DNA of 64,000 nucleotides from CALBGR01 sp964499935 (GTDB taxonomy: Bacteria > Patescibacteriota > Saccharimonadia > Saccharimonadales > UBA4665): positions 372,001-436,000 of the forward strand of contig CAZCMS010000001.1 in the NCBI GenBank assembly GCA_964499935.1. The letters are read 5' to 3'. Both the position numbers and the translations under genes were made by a program. The notes beneath the pieces were generated by a model that was not told where the DNA came from, searched no databases, and saw only the letters and a program-made list of their open reading frames with translations. This document shows positions 15,705 through 23,867 of this stretch, piece after piece (position 1 is the first letter of the stretch; each line of letters starts with the position of its first letter).

Positions 15705-16060
15705 GCGATCAGGCTCAAGATAACAAAGCTACTAACGAGGCGCCTGCCTCTGCAAAATCTGATGCTCACGAAAATGTCACTTCTGTTACTGCGTACGATG
15801 CCAAGCCAACGCCTGGTCTTTTGCGTGTAAAAATATATACTCCATTTAAAGTATTTTACGAAGGTGACGCTCGCAGCGTTTCGGCAATAAACGAAACAGG
15901 ACAATTCGATATATTGCCGTCACATCATAATTTTATTACCATGCTCAAGCCATGTGATGTTATTGTTGAAACGCCCAAAAAAGAAACAAAATCAATCCCT
16001 ATCGCACGAGGACTGATGCATATCAAAGACGATAAACTCATTATCTTCCTTGATGTATAG
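15701..16060 (+). CDS. atpC: F-type ATPase epsilon subunit
   Basis: 119 residues. The first 40 are a hydrophilic extension rich in Ala, Asn and Thr. Residues 40-119 match the epsilon beta-sandwich (LRVKIYTPFKVFYEGDARSV, GQFDILPSHHNFITML). The C-terminal helical hairpin that inhibits many bacterial enzymes is missing, so control by epsilon extension is unlikely. It is the last gene of the operon and converges with the toxin gene, with 4 bp between them. Confidence 0.85.
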   Translation: MSDQAQDNKATNEAPASAKSDAHENVTSVTAYDAKPTPGLLRVKIYTPFKVFYEGDARSVSAINETGQFDILPSHHNFITMLKPCDVIVETPKKETKSIPIARGLMHIKDDKLIIFLDV

Positions 16061-16064
16061 CGTG

Positions 16065-16328
16065 TTAGCTACGGTATATTTTTCGGCGGTGTCCGACCTT
16101 TACTATGTGCACGGTAATAATAGTTTCGTCTACTGTGTATAGGATACGATAATCACCTTGACGAATGCGCCATTCGTCGCGACCTTTTAAGCGCACGGCA
16201 TCTGCAGGAAATGGATCTTGGGCTAGTTTTTCAATTCTTTGAACAATTCTTCGTACATCAGAAGCTGGAATACTGGCTAAATCTTTTTTGCGTATTTTCT
16301 TATTAAGTACGATGTTATATAAGGCCAT
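16065..16328 (-). CDS. RelE/ParE-family toxin
   Basis: 87 residues. Family signature: RIVQRIEKLAQDPFP followed by VRLKGRDEWRIRQGDYRILY and VHIVKVGHRRKIYRS, with the basic residues RelE toxins use to cut mRNA in the ribosomal A site. It overlaps its antitoxin gene by 14 bp and follows it, the usual order. It is the only toxin-antitoxin pair in the window and may have arrived by transfer, though codon use does not stand out by eye. Confidence 0.88.
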   Translation of the reverse strand: MALYNIVLNKKIRKKDLASIPASDVRRIVQRIEKLAQDPFPADAVRLKGRDEWRIRQGDYRILYTVDETIITVHIVKVGHRRKIYRS

Positions 16329-16548
16329 CTTTTTTTATCGCTTCCAGAAATGCATCAAGTGTTTCGGTTGGTTCGGTACGGCGGGATTCGATAGCTTCGA
16401 TATCTTCCAAGTCTTCTGCAATTGCTTGCGCAACTGCTCTGTCCACGTATGCAGACATGGTTTGGTTGGTATCTATAACGTGCTTTTTGAGTGCACGACG
16501 AACAGAGGGGCTAAGATATAAGGTTGTCTTGGTCTCTGACTTGCTCAT
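16315..16548 (-). CDS. antitoxin of the RelE-type pair (ribbon-helix-helix-like)
   Basis: 77 residues from the ATG at 16548. An N-terminal strand (TKTTLYLSPSVRRALKKHV) followed by TMSAYVDRAVAQAIAEDL resembles a ribbon-helix-helix DNA-binding domain; the acidic C-terminal tail would wrap the toxin. A longer start at 16587 is in frame, but it would place a palindromic operator and the promoter inside the coding region, so I reject it. With 16548 the -10 box ends 6 nt before the start codon. Confidence 0.82.
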   Translation of the reverse strand: MSKSETKTTLYLSPSVRRALKKHVIDTNQTMSAYVDRAVAQAIAEDLEDIEAIESRRTEPTETLDAFLEAIKKDGLI

Positions 16549-16554
16549 GTGTTT

Positions 16555-16583
16555 AGTGTAGCGTTTTGACGTCAAAACGTCAA
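16555..16583 (-). promoter_or_regulatory. toxin-antitoxin promoter with palindromic operator in the spacer
   Basis: Minus strand: -35 TTGACG (16578-16583), exactly 17 bp, -10 TACACT (16555-16560), 6 nt to the ATG. The spacer is mostly the perfect 18-bp palindrome CGTTTTGACGTCAAAACG (16562-16579), the expected autoregulatory site for the antitoxin. Confidence 0.75.
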
Positions 16584-16602
16584 TCATTGGTAGGGGTAGG
16601 CA

Positions 16603-17604
16603 TTAATCAACAACGAAGTAGTCGAATGCGAAGCTTCTGCCAGTTGGGGCAGCATTTGCGGTACAGATGCTAAAGTTGGTGGCTGATCGTTCTACGTAGA
16701 AATCTACCGAACCGCCAGCAGACCCTACGGGAGTCACAATAACATGTGGTGTACGGCTAAAGCGTTGGACAAAGTTTATGGTTGCAAAGCAGCCTGGCCC
16801 AGTGCCTCCGCCAGTATTAACATTGAGTGTGCCTGCGATGTCTGAACCGCTGTTAGAGGTAGATCCGCCCGAACCTACAGCACCACCTTGCGAGCGACCT
16901 GGGGTTGGCCCGTTTGTACGAATATGATTATTAATAGTAAGGTTTCCGTTACCTGCCAGTGTAAGATTACCGGCGTTAATAGTAGAAGCAGTGAGCGTAC
17001 CACCAAAGTTTGCGCTCCGAGCGGTGAGATCAGACTGGAATGTCACAGCCCCTTGCATCACAGATGGCCCAGAAACAGACAAATTGTTGATTTGTGTAGC
17101 AGCTAGATTGGTGGTGCCAGATACAGTGAGGGCAGGGATAGTTAAGCCTTGGCCGAGCTGGAGGCTGCCAGCGACATTTAAGTTACCGCGGATTAGTGCA
17201 TTGCCAGCAAACACGGCATCGGACTGAATATTAAGCACATAGCGTGGATCACCTACATTTGCATCGCCATTGGCGATTTCACTCAGCTGTTCTTGGGTAA
17301 GGTTTTGCAAGGCAGTTGTGGGCTGTTCTGGCTCTTTTTGGCTGTTGATATACGAAACAACAAATACGATTCCGGCAATCACAACAAGCAAGAAGAATAT
17401 TAATAAATACACATTAAAGAATCCTAAAAACTTCCTGAATTTACTTTTGTGCTCAGGGGTTTGTATAGGTTTAGGAGTTTCACCCGGTGCAGCATGCACA
17501 TTTTCGTCGGTACCACTCAAACTATCGAGCGCATTTAACTGCTCGGTTGGCTTTTCTAATGCATCTGCATCCTGTTGTGGATTTTGCTCTTTTTCTGGTT
17601 CCAT
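16603..17604 (-). CDS. membrane-anchored surface protein with repeats and a fibre-like tip
   Basis: 333 residues. Cytoplasmic acidic N-terminus (1-57), one membrane helix (about 63-88, FNVYLLIFFLLVVIAGIVFV), then an outside region of short beta repeats (about 120-235: AGNALIRGNLNVAGSLQLGQ, LTVSGTTNLA, LTLAGNGNLTINNH), a Gly/Ser-rich linker, and a C-terminal domain (about 255-333) with FVQRFSRTPHVIVTP and FYVERS. That last domain resembles the receptor-binding tip domains seen on phage and surface fibres. I infer a type II-anchored stalk with a binding tip, possibly for host contact. It is divergent from the surface locus that follows. Confidence 0.65.
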   Translation of the reverse strand: MEPEKEQNPQQDADALEKPTEQLNALDSLSGTDENVHAAPGETPKPIQTPEHKSKFRKFLGFFNVYLLIFFLLVVIAGIVFVVSYINSQKEPEQPTTALQNLTQEQLSEIANGDANVGDPRYVLNIQSDAVFAGNALIRGNLNVAGSLQLGQGLTIPALTVSGTTNLAATQINNLSVSGPSVMQGAVTFQSDLTARSANFGGTLTASTINAGNLTLAGNGNLTINNHIRTNGPTPGRSQGGAVGSGGSTSNSGSDIAGTLNVNTGGGTGPGCFATINFVQRFSRTPHVIVTPVGSAGGSVDFYVERSATNFSICTANAAPTGRSFAFDYFVVD

Positions 17605-17663
17605 AACGCTTATAGTTATGATACCAGTCTACTCCCGCTTATGCTATAGTAGTCTTGTATATT

Positions 17664-18389
17664 ATGGGTTGGAAACAAATAGTTTTATCACTAGCATTGG
17701 TAGTAGGATCAGTACTCGGAATTGCGAGTATAGCAGCTGCGCAGTCTACTTCGCCGAGCTACCGAGTTGATGAATATTATTTTGGTACCGGTGGTGAACT
17801 GAATGCTTGTTCTGGTAATTATTGCTCCAAACAGTCTGCTGGCGAATTAGCTGCTGGCCAAACGAAAAGCGCTAATTATCAGGCGCAGGTAGGATTTAAT
17901 ACTACCGACCAGCCAGTGCTAGAGGTAGCAGTGAACGGCGATGTGGATTTTGGTATTTTGGATGCCGGTAGCGTTGCCACGGGAACCGCTAATATTCAGG
18001 TGCGCACCTATCTATCCAGTGGCTACAACATGATTATCGACGGTATCGCACCAAAGTACGCATCACATGTGCTTGCTACACCTGATAGCCCAGAGGCATC
18101 ACAGCCTGGCACCGAACAGTTTGGTATGAATTTGGTAAAGAACGATACTCCTAACGTAGGAGCAAATCCTGTGCAAGTACCAGATAGTAGCTTTAGTTTT
18201 GGGTTGCCATCTGCAAACTATCTCATTCCTGATGAGTTTATGTATCAGAGTGGTGATACGGTGGCGCACAGCACCTCTAGTAGTGGCCAGACAAACTACA
18301 CCCTATCTATGATTGCTAATATGTCGAACCGTACACCTGCCGGTAAATACTTGGCAGAATTTTCTGTGATAGTTGTTGCAGCCTTTTAA
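17664..18389 (+). CDS. secreted WxL-like surface protein A
   Basis: 241 residues from the ATG at 17664. A TTG at 17655 is only 4 nt from the TGCTATAGT box, so the ATG is preferred. Signal peptide 1-27 ending SIAAAQS. The mature part has LEVAVNGDVDFGILDAGSVA, like the I-vP-sldFG strand of WxL domains; GTEQFGMNLV followed by TPNVGANP; and a final strand starting RTPAGKYLAEF and ending in AAF-stop. It lacks the Trp-x-Leu motifs, so it is a degenerate relative at best. Four more proteins in the next 11 kb share the QFG and P-x-G-x-Y motifs. Likely exposed on the cell wall with the DUF916-type partners. Confidence 0.7.
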   Translation: MGWKQIVLSLALVVGSVLGIASIAAAQSTSPSYRVDEYYFGTGGELNACSGNYCSKQSAGELAAGQTKSANYQAQVGFNTTDQPVLEVAVNGDVDFGILDAGSVATGTANIQVRTYLSSGYNMIIDGIAPKYASHVLATPDSPEASQPGTEQFGMNLVKNDTPNVGANPVQVPDSSFSFGLPSANYLIPDEFMYQSGDTVAHSTSSSGQTNYTLSMIANMSNRTPAGKYLAEFSVIVVAAF

Positions 18390-18522
18390 TGTTTAACGGG
18401 TAGAATCTTAAATATTTCTTAGTTCTGTGGATAAGTAGGTTGCATGGCGAATTGCGCTTATGCTACACTGCCTGTGTTATATACCAAAATAAAAAACAAT
18501 TTAGACAAGGAGAATGAATATC

Positions 18523-19812
18523 ATGATTCATATCAAAAGCGCCCTTCAGCGTATACCTACGCTCGGCGCTGCAGCGACACTACTGCTTGCAGCGGTGATA
18601 CCTGCTGTCTCATTAACGAGATCGGCTTCGGCTGCTGCGTTGACAAATCGAAGCCTTATGGTTACGAGTACAGTGGCAAATGACGACGACGATAAGCCAG
18701 ACGGAGGTACTTACACAGGACTTGCTCCAGGAGACCCACGAAATGGCGCACAAGTAGGACATACTTATACGTTTACGCCTGGAACCGCAGGTAACATAGA
18801 GGTAATAACGATAGAGTATTGTGAAACTGCATTTGCATGGGTCGGTAGTGGCGCATGTACAGCAGCAGATTTACTGGGTACTGCAACTGGAAATAATGGA
18901 TTCAGTGCCGAGGAGTGGGACGGAGCTTCGGTAACAGTAGCCGGCTCGCCAATGACTATAGCTGCAACAGCAAATAAAATGACACTTACAAGCGCATCTC
19001 CTGTAATGCTCGACCCTGGTACTCCTGTAACTATTACATTTACACCTAATGGATCGAACTACTTCATTAATCCGAACAGCGCATACAAGGGCGTGTCGAA
19101 CGGAACATACTTCGCTCAAATTCAGACGTATGACACTGCTGCAAATGCTACAGCGGCTGCGTCTAGCAGCTCAGATAACCCTCCCGGTATGGTTGATAAT
19201 GGCACCGTAACAAACAATGTTACCACTGCCATCGGTATCTACACTCGAGTGCAAGAAACATTAAACTTTTCTGTAGAAGGTGATCCAGATACTCAGCACA
19301 ACGGTGCTGTTACCGATGGTCCAACCGCAGCAGGTACAGCTTGCGCCCCATTAATCCAGCCTGGCTTGCTAAGGATGGGTGATCAAAATAGCGCACTAGA
19401 GCCTGGCATGGCTAATAAGGTAACTTCATACTTCCGGCTTTCAACCAACGCCTCTCAGGGCACAGATGTGTCTTACTCTGGCGATACCTTGAAGAGTCCT
19501 AACCATAACTTTACTCCTGTTGCTACGTCTGCAACCCCATACGCCCCGGGGACAGAGCAGTTCGGATTAGCACTTAACTCCGCAAGCACAATGACTCATC
19601 TAGTCGCTGAGACCGCATATAGTGATGCGGCAGGTGATAACTTTGCCTTTAATACGGCTAGCGTAGGCGCTCCAGAGAAGATTGCATCAATAGCAAACGG
19701 TGTTGTAGCATGCGACACTGGTCGCGTAGATTACATGGCAAGTATTGCTCCAGAAACCCCAGCTGGTATTTACCAAACAAAGATTAACTACATTGCTTCA
19801 CCACGTTACTAA
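18523..19812 (+). CDS. secreted WxL-like surface protein B
   Basis: 429 residues. I choose the ATG at 18523, 9 nt downstream of the first possible start, because it leaves proper spacing to AAGGAG and makes the N-terminus match protein C (IKSALQR against IKNTFQR). Signal peptide 1-36, LGAAATLLLAAVIP then SASAAAL. An N-terminal domain (40-200) is followed by a C-terminal domain containing TRVQETLNFSVEGD, YFRLSTNASQG, GTEQFGLAL and the final strand starting APETPAGIYQTKINY. Several cysteines (for example CETAF and GACTAAD) could form disulfides. It is a tandem paralogue of the next gene. Confidence 0.72.
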   Translation: MIHIKSALQRIPTLGAAATLLLAAVIPAVSLTRSASAAALTNRSLMVTSTVANDDDDKPDGGTYTGLAPGDPRNGAQVGHTYTFTPGTAGNIEVITIEYCETAFAWVGSGACTAADLLGTATGNNGFSAEEWDGASVTVAGSPMTIAATANKMTLTSASPVMLDPGTPVTITFTPNGSNYFINPNSAYKGVSNGTYFAQIQTYDTAANATAAASSSSDNPPGMVDNGTVTNNVTTAIGIYTRVQETLNFSVEGDPDTQHNGAVTDGPTAAGTACAPLIQPGLLRMGDQNSALEPGMANKVTSYFRLSTNASQGTDVSYSGDTLKSPNHNFTPVATSATPYAPGTEQFGLALNSASTMTHLVAETAYSDAAGDNFAFNTASVGAPEKIASIANGVVACDTGRVDYMASIAPETPAGIYQTKINYIASPRY

Positions 19813-19862
19813 TAGGTAACGTGGGCAGACTTATGGAGAGCCTGGGAATTCCCTAGGCTCTC
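19801..19862 (+). terminator. two consecutive hairpins after surface protein B
   Basis: CCACGTTAC (19801-19809) pairs with GTAACGTGG (19816-19824) across the stop codon. Then GAGAGCCT (19836-19843) pairs with AGGCTCTC (19855-19862) around the self-complementary GGGAATTCCC. There is no clear T-run, so it may act as partial terminator or mRNA processing/stability element between the paralogues. Confidence 0.6.
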
Positions 19863-19901
19863 TGCTTATCAAAAACGTTCCATACAAAAACAAAAAACCA
19901 A

Positions 19902-21200
19902 ATGACATTTATAAAAAATACTTTTCAACGTACACAATCTCTTGGCGCTGCAGCAACCTTAGTACTTGCTGCTATTATCCCTGCTATCTCTTTGTCTGCT
20001 AACTCATCGGCAGCTGCGCTTACAAACCGTGGGCTTACCGTAACGAGTACTGTAGCGGGTGATGATATGACTGCGCCAGACGGTTCGACGTATTCAAGCT
20101 TGCCAGACAATGATCCACGCAATGGTCAGCGCGTAGGGCATACGTATACTTTTACTAAAACCTCAACAGACCCTATAAAAGGCTTTACTATTGAATACTG
20201 CGATGCAGCATTCGGCTATATAGGTGATGGTGCGTGTAGCGATACGCTACATGCTAATAATTTTGCAGCAAATTGGACAGGGCCTGTAACAATTAATGGA
20301 GAATCGTTTACGGTTACTAAAAACGCGGATAATTTCCTCACTTTCACTACCACAGGTACAGGCATTTCTGACCCGACTATTACCATTGATTTGCAAGCTG
20401 GTGGTTTGAATTACTTCAAGAACCCAGACGCTGCGTATAAGTACGAAGATGCCAAGGGCACCTATTTTGCGCATATTTCTACTTTTGGAAGTGACACGGA
20501 TGCTGCTGCAGCCTACGCCCACGCTAGCCCTGACCCACTTAATCCTGAAGATCCTGCCGGTATTCTCGACGATGGCACTGTAACCAACAATGTTACTGCT
20601 GCCATTGGTATCTACACTCGCGTTCAGGAGACATTAAACTTTTCTGTCGAGGGTGATGGCGGTGTGGGTGACCTCACAGCTGGTGCAACACCACCCAACT
20701 GGAATAGTGGTACTTGCGATCCGTTAAAAGAAAGTGGTCAGCTAAAGATGGGTGATTCCAATCATGCGCTTAGCTTTGAACAATCGTATCACGCAAAGTC
20801 ATATTTCCGCTTGTCCACTAACTCCTCTAACGGCGTAGGAGTGTATTATGCTGGTGATACACTCAAGAGTAATACACATACTATGCATGCGCTTGGCGAC
20901 TCCCAGGTTCAAAGCGAAGCTGGCGAAGAACAATTTGGCATGGCGTTTGACCTTACGGATAATCTTAATGGCAATGTAGGAATTGGCAGTGCACTAATCC
21001 CAGTAGGTGCTTACGAGAATAGTCAGAATGGTTACGCGTTCGATGCTACAAATCCTACACAGACCAAGCTTCTTGCATCTGCTAATGGCGTAGTTGCCTG
21101 TGATACAGGTGCTCTTGAATATGTTGCAAACATCGCTCCAGAGACTCCCTCGGGCATCTATCAGACCAAAATTAACTACATCGCAGCACCGAAGTACTAA
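19902..21200 (+). CDS. secreted WxL-like surface protein C
   Basis: 432 residues, a tandem paralogue of protein B with the same architecture: signal peptide LGAAATLVLAAIIP to SSAAAL, the TVTSTVAGDD segment, the PDNDPRNGQRVGHTYTF block, the TNNVTAAIGIYTRVQETLNF junction, GEEQFGMAFD, and a final strand starting APETPSGIYQTKINY and ending in PKY-stop. The middle of the C-terminal domain differs most from B, as expected for surface-exposed parts. No Shine-Dalgarno is seen before the ATG, so it may depend on read-through from gene B. Confidence 0.72.
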   Translation: MTFIKNTFQRTQSLGAAATLVLAAIIPAISLSANSSAAALTNRGLTVTSTVAGDDMTAPDGSTYSSLPDNDPRNGQRVGHTYTFTKTSTDPIKGFTIEYCDAAFGYIGDGACSDTLHANNFAANWTGPVTINGESFTVTKNADNFLTFTTTGTGISDPTITIDLQAGGLNYFKNPDAAYKYEDAKGTYFAHISTFGSDTDAAAAYAHASPDPLNPEDPAGILDDGTVTNNVTAAIGIYTRVQETLNFSVEGDGGVGDLTAGATPPNWNSGTCDPLKESGQLKMGDSNHALSFEQSYHAKSYFRLSTNSSNGVGVYYAGDTLKSNTHTMHALGDSQVQSEAGEEQFGMAFDLTDNLNGNVGIGSALIPVGAYENSQNGYAFDATNPTQTKLLASANGVVACDTGALEYVANIAPETPSGIYQTKINYIAAPKY

Positions 21201-21235
21201 TCTATAAATCTGATTTATACACACCATTTTCCCAA

Positions 21236-21252
21236 ATTTAAGGAATAGTTAA
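21236..21252 (+). promoter_or_regulatory. shared 17-bp box upstream of propeller gene 1
   Basis: ATTTAAGGAATAGTTAA differs in one base from the box at 25986-26002 ahead of the paralogous propeller gene. The conservation in otherwise diverged intergenic DNA suggests a common promoter or regulator site. Confidence 0.4.
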
Positions 21253-21309
21253 TTCACCTTATCGCCTCATGTCGTTACTATCAAAACATAAGCGTAATGG
21301 GAGTGAGCT

Positions 21310-22695
21310 ATGTTGGGGTATAAAAACTCAAAATTATTAAAAACGACAGTATTCTTTAACAAGAAAAACATTATGAGAATAGGTATATTCGGCGTGGCTG
21401 TAAGCATGGCAGTGCTGTTCTCTGCGAATAGCATGCGAACGTATGCGCTAGGTGATATCGGTTCATACTCACTGATTAGTGAAAGTGCTGTTACAGGTGG
21501 GCAGGGTGGAAATAATGATTCTAACTTCTTGGCTTCAATATCTCAAGATGGGTCAACTGTCGTATTCGAATCAACAGCTACTGATCTTGTCGCTAGTGAT
21601 ACGAATGGTAAAAAAGATATTTTTTATAGAAAAGCTAGTGGAGGAGCCATTAAGAGGGCGTCAATATCGTCAAGCGGAATTGAAGGCGATAAGGATAGTA
21701 CGCTTGATGCGATCAGCTCTACAGGAAGATACATCGCATATACTAGTACGTCAACTACTCTAGAGGGAGGGTTGAATCCATACAATCAATACCATCATTA
21801 TGTATATGACACGAAAACTGAAGAGAACACGCATTTACCGTATGTTTACAGTTCTGCTCCTAGGGGAATTAGTGATGATGGACGATTCATTGCCATGACT
21901 TTACAACCAGCTCTTAGGGATATAAATGGAGTTCAAATTAATGCATCAAGAATAAGTCTGTATGACAGGAAGCTAGATACCTGGACTCGTTTAGATAGCC
22001 CTGTTGCTGGTGGTGAGCAGCATCAGGCATCAAAAATCCCAAGCATGAATTGCGACGGATCATTTGTTGTGTATGAAAGTGGCTTAACAAATATTACTGG
22101 AGAGACTGACAGCAATGGACCTGTTCAAGATATTATCTTAGTTGACCTAAGGCATGGGTTAGGGTTAAAAAACATCACGCAGCAGTTTAATGGCTATAGC
22201 TCATATGCAGACATATCTTGTAATGGTCGGTATATTACTTTTACTTCTGCTGCGACAGATATAGATACAACTACTACGGGCATATCTCCTCCTGCGACGG
22301 GAAACTACAGTAACCAAGTATACAGGTACGATAGGATTAACGAGACATACGCACTAGTTAGCCAAACAACAGCTGGGCAACTTATGGATAATGCAGGAAC
22401 TGGCTATAGTTATAGTCAGCATGCTATAGCATCGGATGATGGGCGAGTATATTTTGCAACAAAAAATAGTGCATATGCGCAACCACAAGATTTTGTACGA
22501 ACCAGAGTAAGGAACATCGATGCCCAAACTACACACGCAATTCAAGATACAGGTTTGCAATATTTTTATATCACACCGCTCAAGAGAGCAGTTGACTCGC
22601 AAGGCAAAAGTATGGTCTTTAGGGCAAATAGAGGTGATGTGATCCCAACTGCAAATAATAATAAGACACAGGTATTCCTTGGTAAGCTTGATTAA
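21310..22695 (+). CDS. secreted beta-propeller protein 1 (PD40/TolB-like repeats)
   Basis: 461 residues; GGGAG 6 nt before the ATG supports this start. An N-terminal extension of about 22 residues precedes a hydrophobic segment (FGVAVSMAVLFSANS). The rest is built from repeats of about 50 residues with the PD40 pattern: SISQDGSTVVFESTATDLVA then DTNGKKDIFYR, later ISDDGRFIAM, MNCDGSFVVYES and ISCNGRYITFTS. DTNG-xDIF loops resemble metal-binding loops. It should fold as a six- or seven-bladed propeller outside the membrane, probably for protein or glycan binding. A paralogue lies at 26045-27367. No enzyme motif is visible. Confidence 0.75.
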   Translation: MLGYKNSKLLKTTVFFNKKNIMRIGIFGVAVSMAVLFSANSMRTYALGDIGSYSLISESAVTGGQGGNNDSNFLASISQDGSTVVFESTATDLVASDTNGKKDIFYRKASGGAIKRASISSSGIEGDKDSTLDAISSTGRYIAYTSTSTTLEGGLNPYNQYHHYVYDTKTEENTHLPYVYSSAPRGISDDGRFIAMTLQPALRDINGVQINASRISLYDRKLDTWTRLDSPVAGGEQHQASKIPSMNCDGSFVVYESGLTNITGETDSNGPVQDIILVDLRHGLGLKNITQQFNGYSSYADISCNGRYITFTSAATDIDTTTTGISPPATGNYSNQVYRYDRINETYALVSQTTAGQLMDNAGTGYSYSQHAIASDDGRVYFATKNSAYAQPQDFVRTRVRNIDAQTTHAIQDTGLQYFYITPLKRAVDSQGKSMVFRANRGDVIPTANNNKTQVFLGKLD

Positions 22696-22729
22696 ATAGA
22701 TTGCTCAGCAAAAGTGCTTAATAATCTAG

Positions 22730-22735
22730 TACAAT
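22730..22735 (+). promoter_or_regulatory. -10 box of surface protein D
   Basis: TACAAT ends 6 nt before the ATG, with no Shine-Dalgarno. The context TACAATAGGCTTATG closely matches TACAATAAGGCTATG in front of the PKD gene at 25025. Confidence 0.5.
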
Positions 22736-22741
22736 AGGCTT

Positions 22742-23824
22742 ATGCTTCAAAAAATAAAGATGGGTCGTTGGCGCAAGAAAATGCCTACAAAGCGCCAGTC
22801 TACAGTGTTATTTATAGGCTTAGTGCTGGTGCTGGGTATTGTTTGGGCAGTCATACAGCCAGCAGATGCAGTGCGGTTTGCAACCAGAGGTATGTATATT
22901 AATTCTGCTCGTGGCGGAGACACCACGTATTATGTGGTGACTCTGCAGTACACTACTCCTGCTAATGTTGGTTCTGTTCGTATGGAGTTTTGCGATAACC
23001 CGATTCCGTCGTTGCCATGTAATGTGCCTCCAGGGTTAGATGTATCTGCAGGTACACTGGCTGCGCAGTCTGGTGAAACTGGATTTTCTATAGAGCAGCA
23101 AACTCAGAATCTTATTGTGCTGAGTCGTACGCCGTCTATGACAGGATCGTCGCTGTCGGATTATAGGTTCGATAACATGCGTAACCCCAATGGCGAGCAC
23201 CAAGATTTCTATGTACGTATTACAAGCCATGCCAGTACCGATGGCTCGGGCCCGCTTATAGATTACGGTTCTGTCGCAGCTACGACTACCCCAGAAATTC
23301 ACCTCATAACGCAAGTGCCACCAATATTAGTATTTTGTGTTGCTCAGCAAATTAACGATGATGATTGCACCGACATGCAAGGGCACTTTGTAGACTTTGG
23401 CGAGCTACGGCCAGACCAAACGTATTCTGCCTCTTCGCAGATACAAGCACGCACAAATGCTTTTTCTGGCTACACTATAACAGCTACAGGTACGACTATG
23501 ACATCTGGTATCAGGTCTATCCCTGCTATTACTACCCCAACAGAGAGTTTTCAGGGGGTAGGGCAGTTTGGTATTAATCTAGCAACCAATACTTCGCCGA
23601 ACGTAGGCGCAGATCCTACTGGTCCGGGCACAAACGGCAATGTTGTAGCGCCATACAATACACCCAATAAATTTTTGTTTAATAGCGGAGATGTTGTGGC
23701 TACCAGTAACGGAGTAACGCGCACACGCAAATACACTGCAAGTTATGTAGTGAACGTACCGGCAGGGCAACCACCTGGTGTGTATAGCACAACAGTCACC
23801 TATATTTGTTTAGCCTCGTTTTGA
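22742..23824 (+). CDS. secreted WxL-like surface protein D
   Basis: 360 residues. A basic start (KMGRWRKKMPTKRQ) and a hydrophobic helix (VLFIGLVLVLGIVWAV) ending near PADAVR act as signal or anchor. The N-terminal domain (45-190) has a CDNPIPSLPC pair that may form a disulfide. The C-terminal domain has HFVDFGELRPDQ (dFG strand), GVGQFGINLATNTSPNVGAD and the final strand starting PAGQPPGVYSTTVTY and ending in ASF-stop. It belongs to the same family as proteins A, B, C and E. Start context suggests a leaderless mRNA. It is directly followed by a DUF916-type partner gene. Confidence 0.7.
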   Translation: MLQKIKMGRWRKKMPTKRQSTVLFIGLVLVLGIVWAVIQPADAVRFATRGMYINSARGGDTTYYVVTLQYTTPANVGSVRMEFCDNPIPSLPCNVPPGLDVSAGTLAAQSGETGFSIEQQTQNLIVLSRTPSMTGSSLSDYRFDNMRNPNGEHQDFYVRITSHASTDGSGPLIDYGSVAATTTPEIHLITQVPPILVFCVAQQINDDDCTDMQGHFVDFGELRPDQTYSASSQIQARTNAFSGYTITATGTTMTSGIRSIPAITTPTESFQGVGQFGINLATNTSPNVGADPTGPGTNGNVVAPYNTPNKFLFNSGDVVATSNGVTRTRKYTASYVVNVPAGQPPGVYSTTVTYICLASF

Positions 23825-23867
23825 TGTACAATACTGCTAGTGCTAACAATAAATAAAGTGGAGAGTT

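Noticed and set aside
16315..16587. Longer antitoxin start at 16587
   Set aside because: It would put the palindromic operator, the -35 and the -10 inside the coding sequence.
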